64,000 nt of DNA from Ancylobacter moscoviensis (GTDB lineage: Bacteria; Pseudomonadota; Alphaproteobacteria; Rhizobiales; Xanthobacteraceae): positions 1 to 64,000 of the forward strand of contig NZ_VMBP01000002.1 in NCBI RefSeq assembly GCF_007559435.1, given 5' to 3'. The notes below the pieces were generated by a model. That model searched no databases and had not been told where the DNA came from. It was given only the letters and a program-made list of their open reading frames with translations. Positions 1 through 7,427 of this stretch are shown here, piece by piece. The position numbers and the translations under genes were made by a program. How positions within the stretch are numbered: position 1 is the first letter of the stretch; each line of letters opens with the position of its first letter.

Positions 1-81
1 GAGCTCTTCTTCCGCGACAACACCATGATGCTCTTCGCCGACGCCAAAAAAATGGTCGAGGATATCGTCAAGAATCTTTGA
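1..81 (+). CDS. pntB: NAD(P) transhydrogenase subunit beta, C-terminal end (partial)
   Basis: Only the last 26 codons and the TGA are present; the gene begins before the window. The visible tail reads FFRDNTMMLFADAKKMVED and then a short helix, matching the end of PntB domain III (NADP(H)-binding), where a phenylalanine-rich turn is followed by N-T-x-M-x-F-x-D-A-K. PntB is the membrane subunit of the proton-translocating transhydrogenase that reduces NADP+ with NADH. It is followed by a clear terminator, so it ends its operon. The family call rests on a short stretch recognised from memory. Confidence 0.75.
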   Translation, partial: ELFFRDNTMMLFADAKKMVEDIVKNL

Positions 82-118
82 CGGCCGGCCGTCGCGGCGG
101 CCTCATCCTTGTGCAAGC

Positions 119-147
119 AAAAGGCCGGGCCCACGCCCGGCCTTTTT
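119..147 (+). terminator. Rho-independent terminator after pntB
   Basis: A perfect GC-rich stem (AGGCCGGGC pairing with GCCCGGCCT, short CCAC loop) is preceded by an A run and followed by five T. The flanking A and T runs extend the stem and make a classic intrinsic terminator, 38 bases after the pntB stop. Confidence 0.85.
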
Positions 148-281
148 CATGTGCGGCCATGTCGCCGCCAATGCTGCGCTGCCGCGACTCTTTTCGTTGA
201 CGGCTTGTGTATGGCATACCAGACTTAGACCAAAGAATAAGATGACGTGACGGCCAAGGCCCGCAACCAGAGGGATGTGCC

Positions 282-734
282 ATGCTTGTCGCTGATCTCA
301 TGAAGCTCAAAAGCGCCCGCGTGCCGACGATACGCATGTCGGAAAACATCGAGATGGCCACCACGCTGCTCAATCGCGAGCACATCGGCGCCGTGGTGGT
401 GAAGGATGCCTGCGGTTCGGAAGGGGATACCGTGGTCGGCATCTTCTCCGAGCGCGACGTGGTGCGCGCCCTCGCCGAGCGCGGCGCGGCGGCGCTGCGC
501 CTCACCGTCGGCGATCTGATGTCGCGCAACATGATCTCCTGCGCCATGGACGACACGATCGACCATGTGCGCGCGCTGATGGACCAGCATCATGTGCGCC
601 ATCTGCCGGTGCTCGAGGAACACCAGCTCGTCGGCGTGCTGAGTATCCGCGACGTGCTTGCCCATGACGTTCGCCAGGCGAACGAGTTCACCGGCCGGGC
701 AACGCCGGCAACGGTCCACCCGCTGCCGGCCTGA
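282..734 (+). CDS. Two-CBS-domain protein (150 aa)
   Basis: A stand-alone pair of CBS domains, about residues 7-70 and 77-135, with the typical endings VVGIFSERDVVRAL and LVGVLSIRDVLAHDV. CBS pairs bind adenosyl ligands (AMP, ATP, SAM, NAD) and act as regulatory modules; no catalytic domain is fused here, so the partner is unknown. The ATG at 282 follows AGAGGGA at a normal distance. It has its own short upstream region after the pntB terminator and converges on rpoH, from which it is separated by a hairpin. Such small CBS proteins are common in alphaproteobacteria and often stress related; the role here is not visible. Confidence 0.85.
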   Translation: MLVADLMKLKSARVPTIRMSENIEMATTLLNREHIGAVVVKDACGSEGDTVVGIFSERDVVRALAERGAAALRLTVGDLMSRNMISCAMDDTIDHVRALMDQHHVRHLPVLEEHQLVGVLSIRDVLAHDVRQANEFTGRATPATVHPLPA

Positions 735-749
735 TCCCGCAGGGAGAAA

Positions 750-771
750 CCCGGCGCCTCACAGCGCCGGG
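750..771. terminator. Hairpin between convergent CBS gene and rpoH
   Basis: Arms CCCGGCGC (750-757) and GCGCCGGG (764-771) enclose a six-base loop. The rpoH stop codon (759-761, minus strand) lies inside the loop. It sits between two genes that run towards each other and could end transcription from either side, although neither side has a long U run. Confidence 0.45.
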
Positions 772-1670
772 GAGGTCTCCTGCCGCATGGGCGCCGATTC
801 CATCTGGTGCACGCGGTCGATCACCGCCTTCTGCACCTTCTCGAAGGCGCGGACCTCGATCTGCCGCACGCGCTCGCGCGACACGCCGAACTCGGCGGCG
901 AGGTCCTCCAGCGTCATCGGGTCGTCCGACAGGCGCCGCGCCTCGAAGATCCGGCGCTCGCGCTCGTTGAGGACGGAGAGGGCGCCGGACAGCGCGCTGC
1001 GCCGGTTGTCCATCTCCTCGACCTCGGCGAGCGTGGTTTCCTGGCTGTCACGGTCGTCGGCAAGCCAGTCCTGCCACTCGCCGCCGCCCTCGACATCGCC
1101 GCGCAGGGGCGCGTTGAGCGAGGCGTCGCCGCCGAGACGGCGGTTCATGTCGATGACTTCCTGCTCGGTGACGCCGAGCTTGGTGGCGATCTGCTGCACC
1201 TGGTCGGGGCGCAGGTCGCCGTCCTCGAGCGCGGAGATCTGGCTCTTCGCCTTGCGCAGGTTGAAGAACAGCTTCTTCTGCGCCGCCGTGGTGCCCATCT
1301 TCACCAGGCTCCACGAGCGCAGGATGTACTCCTGGATCGAGGCCTTGATCCACCACATGGCATAGGTGGCGAGGCGGAAGCCCTTATCGGGCTCGAAGCG
1401 CTTCACCGCCTGCATGAGGCCGACATTGCCCTCCGAGATGACCTCGGAGATCGGCAGGCCGTAGCCGCGGTAGCCCATGGCGATCTTGGCCACGAGACGC
1501 AGATGGCTGGTGACGAGCTTGTGCGCGGCTTCCGGGTCCTCGTGCTCGCGCCAGCGCTTAGCGAGCATATATTCTTCCTGCGGCTCCAGCATCGGGAACC
1601 GGCGGATTTCCGCGAGATAGCGGCTCAGGCCGCCCTCCGCGGAAGGTAGGCTCATAGCGGAACGGGCCAT
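759..1670 (-). CDS. rpoH: RNA polymerase sigma-32 factor RpoH (303 aa)
   Basis: Heat-shock sigma factor directing RNA polymerase to chaperone and protease promoters. The sequence shows region 2 (LRLVAKIAMGYRGYGLP, then ISEVISEGNVGLMQAVKRF), the RpoH box QKKLFFNLRKAK near residues 130-141 that separates RpoH from RpoD-type factors, and a C-terminal region 4 helix-turn-helix (TLEDLAAEFGVSRERVRQIE). The length is normal for the family. It lies downstream of rluD on the same strand, the order commonly seen in alphaproteobacteria. Alphaproteobacteria often carry two RpoH paralogues, so this may be one of a pair. A 6+6 bp inverted repeat lies about 70 bases upstream of the start. Confidence 0.95.
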   Translation of the reverse strand: MARSAMSLPSAEGGLSRYLAEIRRFPMLEPQEEYMLAKRWREHEDPEAAHKLVTSHLRLVAKIAMGYRGYGLPISEVISEGNVGLMQAVKRFEPDKGFRLATYAMWWIKASIQEYILRSWSLVKMGTTAAQKKLFFNLRKAKSQISALEDGDLRPDQVQQIATKLGVTEQEVIDMNRRLGGDASLNAPLRGDVEGGGEWQDWLADDRDSQETTLAEVEEMDNRRSALSGALSVLNERERRIFEARRLSDDPMTLEDLAAEFGVSRERVRQIEVRAFEKVQKAVIDRVHQMESAPMRQETSPAL

Positions 1671-1739
1671 GAATGCACCCTCCTGTCTTTCTCGGTCCCC
1701 ATGATTGGGCGACCGGTTTACGGCCGCTTTCAGCCGGCC

Positions 1740-1755
1740 GTTATTCTATAATAAC
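1740..1755. promoter_or_regulatory. AT-rich inverted repeat upstream of rpoH
   Basis: GTTATT and AATAAC arms flank CTAT. This is one of very few AT-rich spots here and lies in the 156-base gap between rluD and rpoH, about 70 bases before the rpoH start. Read on the minus strand it holds TATTAT and TATAGAAT, either of which could be a -10 element. A promoter or operator for rpoH is plausible, but no -35 partner stands out. Confidence 0.35.
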
Positions 1756-1826
1756 AGGAACATCGTCTTTTTGCGAAAGCGCAAGGCGATGAGGGGTCAC
1801 GATGCGTTGAGCGGGCGTGTCCGCGC

Positions 1827-2885
1827 TCAACTTCTCCCATCGAGCGGCGCTTCGAGAGCCGCCTGGAGGCGCGCGAGATCGTCGGGAAGCGCGCTTTCGA
1901 ACAGCATGAAGTCGCCGGTGGCCGGATGCTCGAAACCCAGCCGAAAGGCGTGCAGCGCCTGCCGCCCCAGCGCGTCCAGCCGGTCGCGGGCTTCCGGGCC
2001 GAGACGGTTCGCCCGGGTGCGCTGGCCTCCGCCATAGACCGCGTCGCCCAGCAGCGGATGGCCGATATGGGCCATGTGGATGCGGATCTGGTGCGTGCGG
2101 CCGGTTTCCAGCCGGCACTCGACGAGCGAGGCGACGGGGCGGCCCTGCGTGTCCGGGTAGCTTTCCAGGCGCTGCCAGTGGGTGATGGCGAAACGGCCGT
2201 TCGTGCGCACCGCGATGCGCTCGCGCGAGACCGGATGGCGCGCGAGCGGCGCGTCCACCGTGCCGCTCGGCAATTCCGGCACGCCCCAGACGAAGGCGAG
2301 ATAGGCGCGCTCCAAGGGGCCGCTGCGGCCGTGATCGGCGAACTGCGCCGCGAGAACTTTGTGGGCGCGGTCGTTCTTGGCGACCACCATGAGGCCGGAG
2401 GTGTCCTTGTCGAGCCGGTGGACGATGCCGGGCCGCCGCACCCCGCCGATGCCGGAAAGACTTGTCCCGCAATGGAACAGCAGAGCGTTGACCAGCGTGC
2501 CGTCGGGATTGCCGGGGGCGGGATGGACGACGAGGCCGGCGGGCTTGTCGATGACGATGAGGTCGTCGTCCTCGTGGACGATGACGAGCGGGATATCCTG
2601 CGGCACCGGCTCGGCGGGCTCGGGGGCGGGCACCTCCACGGTGAAGCCCTCGCCGGGGCTCACCTTGGCCGAGCCGCCGGTGACGGGGCGGCCGTCGCGC
2701 AGCACCTTGCCGTCGGCGATCAGCGCCTGCAGCCGGGTGCGGCTGAGCTCGGGCAGATGGCGTGCCAGCACGCGATCGAGCCGAAGCCCTTCATCCTCCG
2801 GCCCGGCAATGATATCGACGCGCGTCGCGGCCGCCTCGGGCGCGATCTCGTCCATATCCTCATTCAGTTCGTCCGGTGCCGGCAT
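1827..2885 (-). CDS. rluD: RluA/RluD family 23S rRNA pseudouridine synthase (352 aa)
   Basis: Converts uridines to pseudouridine in 23S rRNA. An N-terminal S4 RNA-binding domain (around LDRVLARHLPELSRTRLQALI) is followed by the RluA catalytic domain with the signature HRLDKDTSGLMVVAK, whose aspartate is the catalytic nucleophile, and the later RTHQIRIHMAHIGHPLLGD block. The frame is open to 3068, but the ATG at 2885 is chosen because AGGAGAGG sits just upstream and the S4 domain begins soon after. This start codon overlaps that of the gene on the opposite strand. rpoH follows on the same strand. A shorter start at 2855 is possible. Whether it is RluD or another RluA-family member cannot be settled by eye. 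Confidence 0.9.
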   Translation of the reverse strand: MPAPDELNEDMDEIAPEAAATRVDIIAGPEDEGLRLDRVLARHLPELSRTRLQALIADGKVLRDGRPVTGGSAKVSPGEGFTVEVPAPEPAEPVPQDIPLVIVHEDDDLIVIDKPAGLVVHPAPGNPDGTLVNALLFHCGTSLSGIGGVRRPGIVHRLDKDTSGLMVVAKNDRAHKVLAAQFADHGRSGPLERAYLAFVWGVPELPSGTVDAPLARHPVSRERIAVRTNGRFAITHWQRLESYPDTQGRPVASLVECRLETGRTHQIRIHMAHIGHPLLGDAVYGGGQRTRANRLGPEARDRLDALGRQALHAFRLGFEHPATGDFMLFESALPDDLARLQAALEAPLDGRS

Positions 2886-3225
2886 GACCTCTCCTGATAC
2901 AGACGACGAAAAGCTCGATCCGGCCGCCGAACGCGTGCTGCGCAAGCTGCGCGGCTTCGCCGCCTTTTCCGGCCTGCTGATGGCTTTCGGCTTCCTCGCC
3001 CTGTTCGGTGCCATCGGATACAGGGTCGTGACGGGTTGGAAAAGCGCGCCGGTGGAGATCGCCGGCACGATTCAGCTTCCCAGGGGGGCGAATGTCCGCT
3101 CGGCGGTCGTTTCCGGCGACATGATCGCGGTGACGCTGGAGCGGGACGGTCTGGTCGAGACGCGCTTCTTCGACCTTGCCTCGCGCGCCCCCCGCGGCGT
3201 TCTGGGCTTCGCCAGCGAGCCGTAA
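2884..3225 (+). CDS. Small single-pass membrane protein (113 aa, DUF6476-like)
   Basis: A charged N-terminus rich in Asp and Glu (about 25 residues) is followed by one transmembrane helix (about residues 27-48, FSGLLMAFGFLALFGAIGYR) and a short C-terminal beta-rich domain with AGTIQLPRGANV. No catalytic motif is visible. Small proteins of this type lie divergent to rluD in other alphaproteobacteria; I place it near DUF6476 from memory. The ATG at 2884-2886 overlaps the rluD ATG on the other strand, so the rluD ribosome binding site lies inside this coding region. The frame upstream of 2884 has no start closer than the rluD interior. Function unknown. Confidence 0.75.
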   Translation: MTSPDTDDEKLDPAAERVLRKLRGFAAFSGLLMAFGFLALFGAIGYRVVTGWKSAPVEIAGTIQLPRGANVRSAVVSGDMIAVTLERDGLVETRFFDLASRAPRGVLGFASEP

Positions 3226-3348
3226 GGCGGCGGTATGCCGGCCATCCCGCGGGGGCGGACAGCGCCGCCGGTGAAAATCCACCGGGATGAGCGTGCGCCG
3301 CCCTTGATCCCGCTGCCGAATGGCTCTAAGAGACCGGCCTGCCTAGAT

Positions 3349-3423
3349 GCGCCCATCGTCTAGCGGTCAGGACGTCGCCCTCTCACGGCGAAAACCGGGG
3401 TTCGATTCCCCGTGGGCGCGCCA
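3349..3423 (+). tRNA. tRNA-Glu (anticodon CTC)
   Basis: The acceptor arms GCGCCCA and TGGGCGC pair fully, followed by discriminator G and an encoded CCA at 3421-3423. The anticodon arm TCGCC/GGCGA closes the loop CTCTCAC, giving anticodon CTC at 3382-3384. The T arm contains GGTTCGATTCC. At 75 nt with a tRNA-Glu D arm (TAGCGGTCAGGA), all parts are present. The accessory phosphonate cluster starts about 130 bases downstream, but no integrase or repeated tRNA 3' end is seen there. Confidence 0.96.
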
Positions 3424-3552
3424 TTCCGTGCGTGGTGCCGGGATGGATGCCGTGGCCGGCGGGTAGATCCCCTTCTCAGCATCGCCTTTCGTGAGCCGCG
3501 ATCCGTTCGGCGCGTTGCCGGCATCCGCGACAGGTTTCAGCTTTGTCGAACC

Positions 3553-4329
3553 TCAGAAGATGAAGTCGACGGAGGTCAGCAGCCAGCAGCCTCGTGCCCA
3601 CTCGATTCGGTTGCCCGAGGCATCCGCGTTGATCGAGCTGGTGCGGAAGACCGGCGTGCCGGGGGTGAGCTGAAGCAGCAGCGCTTCCTCGGCGGTCGCG
3701 AAGCCTCCGCTGATGCGGGTCTCGACGCGCCGGTACTTCTGGATTCCGTGCGCCACGAAGACGTCGGTCACCGATTGACGCCGCGAATACACCACCTCGA
3801 AGTCCGGCAGCAGATCCGCCGGAAAGACCTTGGTGCTGATGTAGATCGGCTGGCCGTCGGCGCTGCGCACGCGCCGCAGCCGGATTGCCGGCGCGCCGGC
3901 CTGCAGCCGCAGCTCGGCGGCCATTTCCGGATCCGCCGGCACCCGCTCCAGAAAGAGCGTCTGGGTGGCGACCGCCTTGCCGTCGGCGCGCAGGCTTTCG
4001 GCGAAGCGGCTGCCGTCGCGCACGACCAGTGCCGACGGCAGGCTGCGCACGAAGACGCCGACCCCCTTGCGCGAGGTGAGATGGCCCTCCTGCTGGAGCT
4101 GCTGAAGGGCGCGGCGCAGCGTGATGCGGGTCACGCCGAGCTTCTCGGCGAGGTGGATTTCACCGGGAAGCTGGCTGCCGGCCCGCAGGCAGCCGCTGTC
4201 GATCAAGGCCAGGATGTAGTCGTAGATCTGTTGCCAGATCGGCGTGTCGCTCCGTGGACGGAAGACGAGGCCGTCGAAGCCGGATACGTCGCCCGACCGG
4301 GCGGGCTGGGACCGAAGGCTCGTATTCAC
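3553..4329 (-). CDS. phnF: GntR-family regulator, HutC/PhnF type (258 aa)
   Basis: An N-terminal GntR winged helix (about residues 25-95; QLPGEIHLAEKLGVTRITLR followed by the wing GHLTSRKGVGVFV) is joined to a UTRA ligand-binding domain with a terminal WARGCWLLTSVDFIF-type strand pair. HutC-type GntR proteins bind GT-n-TA-n-AC palindromes and respond to small ligands. The GTG at 4329 is chosen: GGAG lies nine bases upstream and everything earlier in the frame overlaps phnM. It starts four bases after the phnM stop, so it is co-transcribed with phnM. Two sites matching the family consensus lie in the phnM-phnD divergent region, which suggests it controls both arms. The name phnF is by context. 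Confidence 0.8.
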   Translation of the reverse strand: MNTSLRSQPARSGDVSGFDGLVFRPRSDTPIWQQIYDYILALIDSGCLRAGSQLPGEIHLAEKLGVTRITLRRALQQLQQEGHLTSRKGVGVFVRSLPSALVVRDGSRFAESLRADGKAVATQTLFLERVPADPEMAAELRLQAGAPAIRLRRVRSADGQPIYISTKVFPADLLPDFEVVYSRRQSVTDVFVAHGIQKYRRVETRISGGFATAEEALLLQLTPGTPVFRTSSINADASGNRIEWARGCWLLTSVDFIF

Positions 4330-4333
4330 GCTG

Positions 4334-5533
4334 TCACTCCGCCGCGCTCGCGAGGGTGGGTACCGGGAGGCGATCGATCGCCCGGCTAGCATAGACGATT
4401 TTGCCGGCGACCATCGTCGCCACCACCTGCGGGTGCGCCATGTCGCCGGCGTCGACCAGGATGAGGTCGGCGCGGTGACCTTCGCCGAGGCTGCCGCGAT
4501 CCCGCAGCCGCGCCACCCGGGAAGGGTTGCCGGAGACGAGCGGCCAGATGGCGGCCAGCCGGTCCGGCGCGCCGTCGGCCAGCTTGAAGGCGGCATGCAG
4601 CGGGGAGGGGTAGTGATAGTCGCTGGTGAGGACGGTGCAGAGGTCCTGGCGGATCGCGTCGGTCGCGTCGAGGGCGCCGTTGTGGCTGCCGCCGCGCACG
4701 ACGTTGGGGGCGCCCAGGATGACGTCCTCGCCCGCGGCGCGGGCAGCCTCGGCGGTTTGCAGCGTCAAGGGAAACTCGGACGACACCGCACCCAGCGCGC
4801 GGAAGCGCAGGCGCTCCTCGGGGGAAGCCTCGTCATGGGCGAGCAGGACGTTGCCGTGCGCGCGCGCGGCGGCGGTCATGGCCTCGATCGCCATGGGAAC
4901 CTCGTCCCGGCGGCTCCACACATGGTCGAGCAGGGCCATGTATCCCTCGCGGCTGAGGCTCGAGCGTTCGGCCATCTGGCCGATCTTGCGGGCAATGCTG
5001 CCCTTCAGCACCGATCCGGTCGTGTGGTCGTTGAGGGCGAGGATGGGGGAGGGAGACAGCTCCAGCCACCGGATCACCTGCGCGGCCTCGTCCAGCGCGA
5101 AGGTCTCCCAGCGCAGATGCAGGCGCGTGTCGCAGCTCAGCGATCCCCGCAGGTCGATGAGCATGCTCACGAAGGCCCGCGCGGCGTCGAGGGAACGAAG
5201 GCCCGGCTCCCAGGAGATGGTGACGCCGTGGAACGCCGTGGTGATCCCGTTGGCGACGAGCTGGCGGTCGGTGTCGCGCAACGCCAGCTTCGTGTCGAAG
5301 CGCACGCCGGGACGCGGCATGATGTGACGCTCGAAGGCGTCCCCATGAAGGTCGACGATGCCGGGCAGGATCAGCAGCCCCGAGGCGTCGAGGGCCGGCG
5401 CTCCGGCGCCGCCGTCCGGCGCTCCGGCGCCGCCGTCCGGCGCGAGGGTCGCTCCGGCGACCGCGAGCGGGGCGTCGCTCCAGCGGCCGTCGATCAGTGC
5501 CAATCCGTTCTCAATCCGCCAAGCCATTGCCAT
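4334..5533 (-). CDS. phnM: PhnM-type amidohydrolase (alpha-D-ribose 1-methylphosphonate 5-triphosphate diphosphatase) (399 aa)
   Basis: In the C-P lyase pathway PhnM removes pyrophosphate from ribose-1-methylphosphonate 5-triphosphate. The amidohydrolase fold is shown by ILPGIVDLHGDAFERHIMPRPG near residues 54-75 (metal-binding HxD), LALNDHTTG, HDEASPEE and TSDYHYPS, all PhnM hallmarks. The start at 5533 follows AGGTGA. Residues about 32-45 form a duplicated seven-residue GGAGAPD unit from a 21-base tandem repeat. It is first in a two-gene arm with the GntR regulator and divergent from phnDCE. The C-P lyase genes phnGHIJKL are not nearby, so they lie elsewhere or this PhnM acts on another substrate. 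Confidence 0.9.
   Translation of the reverse strand: MAMAWRIENGLALIDGRWSDAPLAVAGATLAPDGGAGAPDGGAGAPALDASGLLILPGIVDLHGDAFERHIMPRPGVRFDTKLALRDTDRQLVANGITTAFHGVTISWEPGLRSLDAARAFVSMLIDLRGSLSCDTRLHLRWETFALDEAAQVIRWLELSPSPILALNDHTTGSVLKGSIARKIGQMAERSSLSREGYMALLDHVWSRRDEVPMAIEAMTAAARAHGNVLLAHDEASPEERLRFRALGAVSSEFPLTLQTAEAARAAGEDVILGAPNVVRGGSHNGALDATDAIRQDLCTVLTSDYHYPSPLHAAFKLADGAPDRLAAIWPLVSGNPSRVARLRDRGSLGEGHRADLILVDAGDMAHPQVVATMVAGKIVYASRAIDRLPVPTLASAAE
5397..5438. repeat. Two tandem 21-base repeats inside phnM
   Basis: A perfect 21-base unit (beginning GGCGCTCCGG) occurs twice head to tail, followed by a partial third copy. It keeps frame and gives a seven-residue duplication in a surface segment between the first strands of PhnM. 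This is probably a recent slippage product. Confidence 0.85.
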
Positions 5534-5569
5534 TCACCTGCTGACCCACCGTCACGAACCCGTCATCTG

Positions 5570-5581
5570 CTGTATATACAG
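5570..5581. promoter_or_regulatory. Palindromic operator 1 (phnM-phnD divergent region)
   Basis: CTGTATATACAG is a perfect 12-base palindrome. It fits the HutC-subfamily GntR consensus GT-n-TA-n-AC. It lies 37 bases before the phnM start on one side and 46 bases before phnD on the other, so a repressor here could affect both arms. Confidence 0.7.
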
Positions 5582-5601
5582 ATAATCAAACAACGATATT
5601 C

Positions 5602-5613
5602 CTGTCTATACAG
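5602..5613. promoter_or_regulatory. Palindromic operator 2 (phnM-phnD divergent region)
   Basis: CTGTCTATACAG matches operator 1 at 11 of 12 positions and keeps GT-n-TA-n-AC. Its centre is 32 bases (about three helical turns) from that of operator 1, so both sites face the same side of the helix. It overlaps the region just upstream of the phnD ribosome binding site (AGAGG at 5616-5620). Confidence 0.7.
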
Positions 5614-5626
5614 CAAGAGGCAGAAA

Positions 5627-6484
5627 ATGTTTCGCACGCTCGTTCCCGCCCTCGCCATCACGCTGGCGGCGGCATTCTCGGCGATGGCCGAACCGGTCCG
5701 TTTCGCGGTGACGGACATCGAGGGGCTCGAGGCGCTCCAGCAGGAGTTCGGCGGCTTCCAGAAGGCGCTGGAGGAGAAGACCGGCCTCGATATCGAGCTG
5801 ATCCCGGTCAGCTCCCGCACGGCGGCGGTGGAGGCGATGAATGCCGGCCACGTCGAGCTCGTCCTCACCGGCCCGGCGGAATACGTCGTCATGAAGCAGC
5901 TCAGCGATCCGCGGATCGTGGTGGCGTGGCAGCGTCCCGACTATTTCGCTCAGGTCGCCGTGCTGGCGAACGGTCCCATCCGCACCTTGAACGACCTCAA
6001 GGGCAAGAAGATCGCCTTCGGGGCGGTCGGCTCGACCTCGCAGCATCTCGGTCCGGCCCAGGCGCTGGCGGATCAGGGGCTGATCTACGGCAAGGACTAT
6101 GAGGGTGTGATCATCGCCCGCAACGTCGCGGCGGAAGCCCTCATCCGTGGCGACATCGCCGCCATCGGCCTGAACTTCGGCCACCTCAATTCGATCCGCA
6201 AGGCTTTCCCGGACGCCGCCTTCGCGGTGGTGGCCCGCGGCCGCGATCTGCCGAACGACATCCTCGTGGCGCGCAAGGACGTTCCCGAGGAGGTGTTCGT
6301 GAAGGTCCGCGAGGCGTTCCTCAAGCATGGCAACGAGCTGATGAGCGCGGTGCTGACGGGCGAGGACAATCAGAAGTTCAAGGGCGGTGTCTTCATCACC
6401 GACGTGAAGGACAGCGACTACGACTACGTGCGCTCGATGTACCGCACGATCGGCATCGAGAGCTTCGGCTCCTTCGTCGAGTGA
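5627..6484 (+). CDS. phnD: Phosphonate/phosphite ABC transporter substrate-binding protein (285 aa)
   Basis: Periplasmic receptor that delivers phosphonate-type ligands to PhnCE. A signal peptide covers about residues 1-21 (hydrophobic stretch ending AMAEP). PhnD-family features follow: VRFAVTDIEG, VELVLTGPAEYVV and, in the second lobe, LKGKKIAFGAVGSTSQHLGPAQAL, where the G-S-T-S-x-H/Y segment binds the phosphonate group. The ATG at 5627 is preceded by AGAGG and followed directly by the signal peptide; the much longer open frame upstream is antisense to phnM and phnF. It is first of phnDCE and divergent from phnM. A stem-loop follows it before phnC. Confidence 0.88.
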   Translation: MFRTLVPALAITLAAAFSAMAEPVRFAVTDIEGLEALQQEFGGFQKALEEKTGLDIELIPVSSRTAAVEAMNAGHVELVLTGPAEYVVMKQLSDPRIVVAWQRPDYFAQVAVLANGPIRTLNDLKGKKIAFGAVGSTSQHLGPAQALADQGLIYGKDYEGVIIARNVAAEALIRGDIAAIGLNFGHLNSIRKAFPDAAFAVVARGRDLPNDILVARKDVPEEVFVKVREAFLKHGNELMSAVLTGEDNQKFKGGVFITDVKDSDYDYVRSMYRTIGIESFGSFVE

Positions 6485-6498
6485 TCTTCCCGCCGGAT

Positions 6499-6525
6499 GC
6501 CGGATGGGCCGCGCGCCCCTCCGGC
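6499..6525 (+). other. Stem-loop between phnD and phnC
   Basis: Outer arms GCCGGA (6499-6504) and TCCGGC (6520-6525) and inner GGGC/GCCC form a stem with a small loop, without a U run. It lies in the 103-base gap after the binding-protein gene and could protect the phnD transcript 3' end or lower read-through into phnCE. Confidence 0.5.
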
Positions 6526-6587
6526 GTTCCGGTCGCGCATGGCCGTTTCCCGGCAGTTCACCAGATCGTCGACCGATGGAGGCCGCC

Positions 6588-7427
6588 ATGGAGCATGTTC
6601 CGGTGCAGAAGACCGACGGGCCTCGTCCGGGCGGTCCTCTGATCGCGCCGCTGGCAAGGGCGCCGGCACCGTCTTCCGGTCCCCCGATCATCCGCACGCA
6701 CGGTCTCGCCAAGACCTATCCCAACGGACAGGCGGTGTTTGCCGGCATCGAGCTCGATATCCGCGCAAACCAGCGCGTCGCGCTCATCGGTTCCAACGGG
6801 GCGGGCAAGTCCACCCTGCTGAAGTGCCTCATCGGCCTTCTTCCCTCCACCGGCGGCGAGATCGCGACGCTGGGCGAGCGCTTCACCGCCATGCCCGGCC
6901 CCGCGCAGATGAAACGCCTGCGCCGGCAGATCGGTTTCGTGTTCCAGAACCACGGGCTCGTCGGGCGCCAGTCCGTGCTGACCAATGTGGTGCAGGGCAA
7001 GCTCGGCCTGCCGGGCAGCTGGCGCGCCTGGCATCAGGGCATCGCCCCGCGTGCATGGCGCGAGGAGGCGATGCAGGTGCTCGCCGAGGTGCGTCTCGCC
7101 GACAAGGCGGGCGCCCGGGCCGATCAGCTGTCCGGCGGTCAGGCCCAGCGCGTCGCCATTGCCCGCGCCCTGATACGCCGTCCGAGGCTCCTGATCGCCG
7201 ACGAGCCGGCGGCGAGCCTCGATCCGGCGGTCGGGCGCGACATCATGCGCATCTTCTCCGATCTCGCCGGCGAGCACGGCATCACCCTCGTCTACACGAC
7301 GCACGACATGCAGCACGCGCTCGACTACTCCGACCGCATCGTGGCGCTGAAGGGCGGCAAGGTGCATTTCGACCGGCCCACCGCGCGGGTCTCCCGCCGC
7401 GAGATGGATGGCGTGTTCCATGGCTAG
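6588..7427 (+). CDS. phnC: Phosphonate ABC transporter ATP-binding protein (279 aa)
   Basis: ATPase of the phosphonate importer. Walker A is GSNGAGKST, the Q loop lies in IGFVFQNHGLV, the ABC signature is LSGGQAQRVAIARAL, Walker B is LLIADEPAASLDP and the switch histidine is in VYTTHDMQHAL. The ATG at 6588 is chosen because GGAGG sits five bases upstream; starts at 6504 or 6576 are open but have poorer sites. The chosen form keeps a proline-rich leader of about 30 residues before the domain, longer than in most PhnC proteins. It overlaps the start of phnE. Confidence 0.9.
   Translation: MEHVPVQKTDGPRPGGPLIAPLARAPAPSSGPPIIRTHGLAKTYPNGQAVFAGIELDIRANQRVALIGSNGAGKSTLLKCLIGLLPSTGGEIATLGERFTAMPGPAQMKRLRRQIGFVFQNHGLVGRQSVLTNVVQGKLGLPGSWRAWHQGIAPRAWREEAMQVLAEVRLADKAGARADQLSGGQAQRVAIARALIRRPRLLIADEPAASLDPAVGRDIMRIFSDLAGEHGITLVYTTHDMQHALDYSDRIVALKGGKVHFDRPTARVSRREMDGVFHG

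Noticed and set aside
4244-5626. Long N-terminal extension of phnD in frame
   Set aside because: It is antisense to phnM and the regulator. The signal peptide and ribosome site at 5627 define the real start.
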